Source: Leadbetterella lacustris (GTDB lineage: Bacteria; Bacteroidota; Bacteroidia; Cytophagales; Spirosomataceae). Taken from it: a DNA stretch of 64,000 nt. A program made the position numbers and the translations under genes. The notes below the pieces were generated by a model, which saw nothing but the letters and a program-made list of their open reading frames with translations, was not told the DNA's origin and did not search any database. This document shows, one piece after another, positions 59,908 to 64,000 of this stretch (the stretch's first letter is position 1; every line of letters begins with the position of its first letter). The stretch is taken from the NCBI GenBank assembly GCA_965234335.1, contig OZ248425.1, positions 62,001 through 126,000 of the forward strand, given 5' to 3'.

Positions 59908-61798
59908 AATATGCCCTTACTTGTTTGCCCTCCATATAATTCATAAACGCTTTATTCACAACTTTGTTTCCACCTGGAGTAGGGTAGTCGCCCGTAAAAT
60001 ACCAATTGCCGAGGTGATTTGGACACGCCTTACTCAGATTTTCTACCGTTTGGTAAACCACTGCCACCTCAGCATTAATACCTACCGGACTAATGATTTC
60101 AGCTATTTTTCTAGAAATGTCATCGTCGGAAAACGGCTCAAAAAGTGACTGAACCAAGTTTTGTTTGTGCAACTGACCGTTTTTCTGCAGTTCTAAACAG
60201 GCATTATACACCTCTTCCTTTTTGTATTCTATACCACGCTCTTTGAGCAAAGCCATCATCGCCCTAAACGCTACAAATTCCTTCACCTTGGACATATCTA
60301 TGCCGTAGCAGTCGGGGTAGCGTATTTGCGGAGCCGAGGACACAATCACTATTTTTTTAGGACCAAGTTTATCCAAAAGCTTCAAAATACTCTTCTCCAA
60401 AGTAGTTCCACGGACAATAGAGTCATCAATAATCACGAGGGTGTCCACTTTTTTACGAATAACGCCGTGTGTCATCTCGTACACGTGCGACACCATCTCA
60501 GAGCGGTCGTCGTCATTGGTGATGAACGTACGAAGTTTCACGTCCTTCGATACCAACTTCTCAAATCTCGGCTTAAAATTTAGGATTTTATCTAACTCTT
60601 CATCGTTGAGTTTGCCCGATTTTATCCTTTCCTTACGCCATTCGGCTAGGTGGTCTTCTATACCCTCCACCATACCGTAAAAAGCCGGCTCGGCGGTATT
60701 AGGAATATATGAAAACACCGTATTTTCGAGATCATGGTTGATTTCTTTCAAAATCTGAGGAATCAACAAACGCCCAAGCGTTTTTCTTTCTTGGTAAATG
60801 TCTGGATCTGAACCTCTTGAGAAATAGATTCTCTCAAAACTACAAGCTTTTCTTTCTGTTTTTGGCAAAATATTAAACTCGCCGAACTCACCATATTTGT
60901 CTATTATCAAGGCATTACCTGGCGAAATTTCCACTATTTGGTCATATTTGGCACCAAAAGCGGCTTTTATAGCCACCCTTTCCGAAGCCACCACAATTAC
61001 CTCGTCGTCGTACCAATAATAGGCCGGACGAATACCTGCGGGGTCACGCACCACAAAAGATGCTCCGAAGCCAGTAATGCCTGCCATGGCATATCCACCG
61101 TCGAAATCTCTACAAGAACGATGCAACACCCGCTGCATATCCATGTTGTCCTCTATGATGTCGCTTAGGGCGGGATTTTCGTATATTCCTTTAAAACGCT
61201 CAAAAACTCTTTGATTTTCTTCATCCAAGAAGTGACCAATTTTTTCCAAAACTGTTATCGTATCTCCCTGGTCTTTAGGATGTTGACCAAGATCCACCAG
61301 TTTTCTAAAAAGCTCGTCGGCATTGGTCATGTTGAAGTTCCCGGCACACACCAAGTTGCGGCTTCGCCAGTTACTTTGGCGAAGCATCGGATGACAGTTT
61401 TCTATTTCGTTTCGACCATGCGTACCGTATCTTAAATGTCCCAAAAACACTTCGCCCGAAAAGGCAATGTTCTTTTGTAGCCAAGCAGCATCCTTCATTT
61501 TTTCGGGATTGCTTTTTTGTACTTCGAGATATTTATCGTTGATTTTCTTGAAAATATCCACCACAGGACGGTTTTCAACTGAGCGATAACGGCTGATATA
61601 GCGGCTACCCGGCGGAACGTCTATTTTAACATTGGCCACACCAGCACCGTCTTGTCCACGGTTGGTCTGTTTTTCCATCAAAACATACAGCCTATTGACT
61701 GCGTAGAGAGGTGTGCCATATTTCTCGATGTAATATTCGAGAGGTTTTCGGAGCCGAATGAGGGCAATGCCGCATTCGTGTTTGATAGCGTCGCTCAT
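59906..61798 (-). CDS. purF: Amidophosphoribosyltransferase-type enzyme, long form
   Basis: 630 residues from the ATG at 61798; the upstream ATG at 61837 is rejected because a TAGGTTTG element lies between them. Class II glutaminase with nucleophile cysteine 9 in KHECGIALIR, implying removal of a short propeptide, then NRGQDGAGVA and HLRYGTHG. The phosphoribosyltransferase domain has the PRPP loop VIIDDSIVRGTTL. It makes phosphoribosylamine in purine synthesis. It is longer than the ~500-residue enteric PurF, as in other Bacteroidota. A paralogous role cannot be ruled out. Confidence 0.88.
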   Translation of the reverse strand: MSDAIKHECGIALIRLRKPLEYYIEKYGTPLYAVNRLYVLMEKQTNRGQDGAGVANVKIDVPPGSRYISRYRSVENRPVVDIFKKINDKYLEVQKSNPEKMKDAAWLQKNIAFSGEVFLGHLRYGTHGRNEIENCHPMLRQSNWRSRNLVCAGNFNMTNADELFRKLVDLGQHPKDQGDTITVLEKIGHFLDEENQRVFERFKGIYENPALSDIIEDNMDMQRVLHRSCRDFDGGYAMAGITGFGASFVVRDPAGIRPAYYWYDDEVIVVASERVAIKAAFGAKYDQIVEISPGNALIIDKYGEFGEFNILPKTERKACSFERIYFSRGSDPDIYQERKTLGRLLIPQILKEINHDLENTVFSYIPNTAEPAFYGMVEGIEDHLAEWRKERIKSGKLNDEELDKILNFKPRFEKLVSKDVKLRTFITNDDDRSEMVSHVYEMTHGVIRKKVDTLVIIDDSIVRGTTLEKSILKLLDKLGPKKIVIVSSAPQIRYPDCYGIDMSKVKEFVAFRAMMALLKERGIEYKKEEVYNACLELQKNGQLHKQNLVQSLFEPFSDDDISRKIAEIISPVGINAEVAVVYQTVENLSKACPNHLGNWYFTGDYPTPGGNKVVNKAFMNYMEGKQVRAY

Positions 61799-61816
61799 GA
61801 TATTTGTTGAGGAGTG

Positions 61817-61824
61817 CAAACCTA
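61817..61824 (-). promoter_or_regulatory. Promoter -7 element of purF
   Basis: Minus strand TAGGTTTG followed by CAC, 19 bases upstream of the chosen start; it decides the start against 61837. Confidence 0.6.
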
Positions 61825-61970
61825 AAATTTTGCACATTTTTTTAAGACCACAAAGGTCAAAATATTTACTATCAGGTGCAAGATAAAACTCAAAATATTT
61901 ATTGACCCCAGCCCCTAATGGAGGAAAAATTCAGTTTGGTTAAATTCCATCAGTGTTCCCTTCTACCAAC

Positions 61971-62095
61971 TAAAATCTGTGGAAATCCGTACTGCCAAAG
62001 GCATCCGTGTTATCCGTGTTCCATAACAAACAGCATAAAAATAAAAATCGGTGCAAATCCGTGCTGCCAAAGGCATCCGTATTATCCATGTTCCA
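61971..62095. repeat. Two direct copies, 'GGCATCCGTGTTATCCGTG' family
   Basis: Copies at 61971-62023 (TGGAAATCCGTACTGCCAAA then GGCATCCGTGTTATCCGTG) and 62043-62095 (TGCAAATCCGTGCTGCCAAA then GGCATCCGTATTATCCATG), 72 bases apart. A related inverse fragment AACACGGATGCCACGAATG is at 63783-63801. Confidence 0.85.
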
Positions 62096-62103
62096 ATCGA
62101 ACA

Positions 62104-63021
62104 TCACTTCAAATACCCCCCAACATTTTCCTTAGTCACCAATTCAAACGGAATCAAAACTTCTTTTTCAAAGGCTTGCTTTTTAGCGATTTTTACGGCA
62201 GTTTCAATGGCACCTGCTCCTTGTTGATTGGCGTTTTGAAAAACGGTGGCATTTAGCTCTCCCTTTTGCACCGAAGCCAATGCATCTTTTATGGCGTCTA
62301 CACTAATTACCAATACCTTATCTTTCAGTCCCGCAGCTTGAAGGGCTTTCACTGCACCTAAGCCCATCTCGTCATTGTGTGCAAAAACAGCATTTATTTT
62401 ATCTCCATAAGATTGTATCCAGTTTTGCATCAGGTCCATACTTTTGGCTCTGTCCCATTCGCCAGTTTGTTGAGCTAGCAGCTTGATATCTGGGAATTGT
62501 TTCAGAACCTCCTTCGCTCCTTCTTCTCTTTGGAGTTGTGCAGCTTGGCCCATCAAACCGTGTATCATCACCATATTTCCTTTTCCTCCCAATTTGTCTG
62601 CAATATATTTCATAGCAATTCTGGCAGATTCTACGTCGTTTGAACCCACAAAAGCAGTTGGGGTGGCACTTGTGGCCGAATTGACATTGATTATTGGAAT
62701 TTTGGCGGCCAAAGCTTTGGTTACGGCAGGAGAACTAGCCTCAAACTCGATGGGATTCATGATGATCACATCTACTTGTTGAGCAATGAAGCTTTCTACT
62801 TGTTCTATTTGCTTAAGAGGTGAGCGTTCGGCATCGACGATGATCAATTCCACACCCAATTCATCCGCCTTTTTTTGCATTTCATCTGCAATGTTTACGA
62901 TGAACTCGTTTTGCATACTGAGCATCGTAGCTCCTATTTTTATCTTCTTTTCATCAGTTTTATTGGAGGAATTGCAGGAAAATAGGCAGATTGTAGTGAG
63001 AAGAATAAGTATTTTTTTCAT
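62104..63021 (-). CDS. rbsB: Ribose-type ABC transporter substrate-binding lipoprotein
   Basis: 305 residues with lipoprotein signal CLFSC (cysteine 16). Periplasmic-binding-protein type 1 fold: IKIGATMLSMQNEFIVNIAD, VDAERSPLKQIEQVESFIAQ, VDVIIMNPIEFEASSPAV, AVFAHNDEMGLGAVKALQ. It binds a sugar, probably ribose-like, for import. The matching permease end lies at 63881-64000, but a toxin-antitoxin pair has been placed in between, together with a dispersed repeat, so co-transcription is doubtful. Confidence 0.9.
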   Translation of the reverse strand: MKKILILLTTICLFSCNSSNKTDEKKIKIGATMLSMQNEFIVNIADEMQKKADELGVELIIVDAERSPLKQIEQVESFIAQQVDVIIMNPIEFEASSPAVTKALAAKIPIINVNSATSATPTAFVGSNDVESARIAMKYIADKLGGKGNMVMIHGLMGQAAQLQREEGAKEVLKQFPDIKLLAQQTGEWDRAKSMDLMQNWIQSYGDKINAVFAHNDEMGLGAVKALQAAGLKDKVLVISVDAIKDALASVQKGELNATVFQNANQQGAGAIETAVKIAKKQAFEKEVLIPFELVTKENVGGYLK

Positions 63022-63063
63022 GAAATATTAAGGTTTTTTATAGCGATTTTACGAATATAGATG

Positions 63064-63150
63064 TAATGAAACATTTTTGATTAAGACTTTAGACACAGAT
63101 ATAAGTATTTATTTATTAGCGTATTAGATGTAAATCATAAAGATATAAAA
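63064..63150 (+). repeat. Dispersed ~85-bp element, copy D
   Basis: TAATGAAACATTTTTGATTA, then GACTTTAGACACAGATATAA and a degenerate end TTAGATGTAAATCATAAAG. Lies just upstream of rbsB but in the opposite direction to it. Confidence 0.7.
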
Positions 63151-63202
63151 GTAGTATTTTTCAACAATCTCTAAAACTCTCAAAGCTTAAAAAATCAAAA
63201 TC

Positions 63203-63529
63203 TCAATTCAATCCTTCTAATCTCCTATTCAATTCTTCGTCAGGTATATTATCACTTTCCGATTTATCATAAATAGAAACCAAAAAGACCGTTTCTTTGA
63301 CTATTTTGACACATGTTATTACCCTTGCTCCACCACTTTTACCCCCCGATTTAGAACCAATAGCCATCCTGATTTTGAAAGCGTTCTTTCCCAATGGTGT
63401 ACCCAAACTAGGATTTCGGTCAAGCAAATCTAACAAATGGGCGTAATCATCACGTATAGAACGATACTTTTTACCTAATTTTTTGAGTTCCTTCTCAAAC
63501 TCAGGTAAGGCAACAATTCTAAAGCTCAT
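63203..63529 (-). CDS. RelE/ParE-type toxin
   Basis: 108 residues with the RelE/ParE fold pattern: FRIVALPEFEKELKKLGKKY, the strand with arginine-rich ARVITCVKIVKETVFLVSIYDKSE (split), and a compact end. Such toxins block translation or gyrase. The antitoxin gene precedes it on the same strand and overlaps by 11 bases. Located between rbsC and rbsB. Which of RelE or ParE type it is cannot be told. Confidence 0.85.
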   Translation of the reverse strand: MSFRIVALPEFEKELKKLGKKYRSIRDDYAHLLDLLDRNPSLGTPLGKNAFKIRMAIGSKSGGKSGGARVITCVKIVKETVFLVSIYDKSESDNIPDEELNRRLEGLN

Positions 63530-63740
63530 CTAAGAAGGTCTTTGCATCTTTCAATTCAATTTCTCCTCTCAAATGTTGATTGATTTGTTCAACACTTCGT
63601 GAGATACCATCCAGAATTTCCTGCTTTTTCCTAGCTTTTTGAGTCTGATTAATACTCGACCGCAGTTTTGTTCTTTTAATAAACTCGATCACAAACTGCT
63701 TTTCACTATCATTTCTTGGCTTGATTGTTATGCTTTCCAT
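63519..63740 (-). CDS. Antitoxin of RelE/ParE-type pair
   Basis: 73 residues, helical, MESITIKPRNDSEKQFVIEF at the start and the C-terminal helix LKDAKTFLDEL. No clear HTH or ribbon-helix-helix; the N-terminal beta strand (ITIKPRN) may form a dimer. Role assigned from its position directly upstream and overlapping the toxin gene. Confidence 0.78.
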   Translation of the reverse strand: MESITIKPRNDSEKQFVIEFIKRTKLRSSINQTQKARKKQEILDGISRSVEQINQHLRGEIELKDAKTFLDEL

Positions 63741-63880
63741 ATTTTTTTTGAAATATTAGTTAACAAATATAGTTTTTTTATGAACACGGATGCCACGAAT
63801 GAGATACAGATTTTTTCTATTATTGATTATTCCAATTATACAATCCATATCAAATTCAAAAAATACGTGTACGATATTGC

Positions 63881-64000
63881 TTATGAAGCCATTCTCTTCT
63901 GATTCCAGCTGTCTAGCAAAACAGCTCCGATAATAATGGCTCCCATAATAACTTGCTGATAGTAAGAACTTACATTTAGTAAATCTAAACCATTGTTTAT
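63881..64000 (-). CDS. rbsC: Ribose-type ABC transporter permease, C-terminal end only
   Basis: The frame on the minus strand from the window edge ends with TAA at 63881-63883. Visible residues include NNGLDLLNVSSYYQQVIMGA and IIIGAVLLD, the characteristic C-terminus of RbsC-type permeases. The rest is beyond the window. It is upstream of the toxin-antitoxin pair and rbsB, all in the same direction. Confidence 0.85.
   Translation of the reverse strand: MNNGLDLLNVSSYYQQVIMGAIIIGAVLLDSWNQKRMAS

Noticed and set aside
61799..61837. Thirteen extra N-terminal codons for purF
   Set aside because: A TAGGTTTG promoter element lies within this stretch and the glutaminase cysteine would be too far from the start.

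Overview
The window is AT-rich chromosomal DNA from a member of the Bacteroidota, most likely of the Cytophagales kind. The evidence is mutually supporting. Most clear promoters carry a TAnnTTTG -7 element and starts lack a strong Shine-Dalgarno. There are two TonB-dependent receptors, one with a carboxypeptidase-regulatory-like N-terminus typical of the phylum. atpD-atpC stands apart from other ATP synthase genes, and DUF4301, DUF1080/PA14, M56/BlaI and GbsR-like families are present. No rRNA is seen; one tRNA (Gln-UUG) was found.

Layout. 0-19 kb is mainly housekeeping: a partial TonB receptor, argG, an M48 protease, nrdB, udk, an SDR-like protein, tRNA-Gln, DUF4301, rhodanese, penicillin acylase, an OmpH/Skp lipoprotein, lptB, recJ, trpD, a PIN toxin-antitoxin pair and a TIM-barrel isomerase. 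19.3-21 kb holds an AAA ATPase/DUF234-type gene preceded by a very regular array: ten 9-bp half-sites at exact 27-bp pitch in alternating orientation. 21-36.6 kb has secreted carbohydrate-type proteins, a cytochrome c protein, atpDC, GH5, a degenerate DksA-like protein, glutamate dehydrogenase, an SDR, a SixA-like phosphatase, a GbsR-like regulator, and a DtxR-type regulator divergent from a TonB receptor with a palindromic operator between them. 36.7-42.2 kb has two signalling units: BlaI/M56, with three 16-bp palindromes around its promoter, and a LytTR regulator/LytS-type kinase pair separated by 164-bp tandem repeats and a small HigA-like gene.

42.8-51.2 kb is an accessory, defence-like island: a C-protein-like XRE regulator, a relic of a cytosine-C5 methyltransferase, DinD, a NUDIX plus PLD-helicase(DUF3427-like) pair, RhuM, and a BRO-type gene lodged between a broken partial copy and an intact copy of mscS. 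51.2-53.8 kb is a malonate uptake and activation operon (matB-madL-madM). 54-64 kb returns to housekeeping (ffh, hemH, a purF-type gene) with a TumE/TumA-like toxin-antitoxin pair and a ribose-type ABC transporter whose rbsC and rbsB are separated by a RelE/ParE-type toxin-antitoxin pair.

Several intergenic repeat families recur: an ~85-bp element that ends at start codons, a 'CACAGAGGTCCACAGAG' family, a 'GATTTTTGATTAACGATT' family and a 'GGCATCCGTGTTATCCGTG' family. Four genes too short for a routine gene list are recorded with individual confidence. All functional names come from motif recognition by eye; no database search was run.
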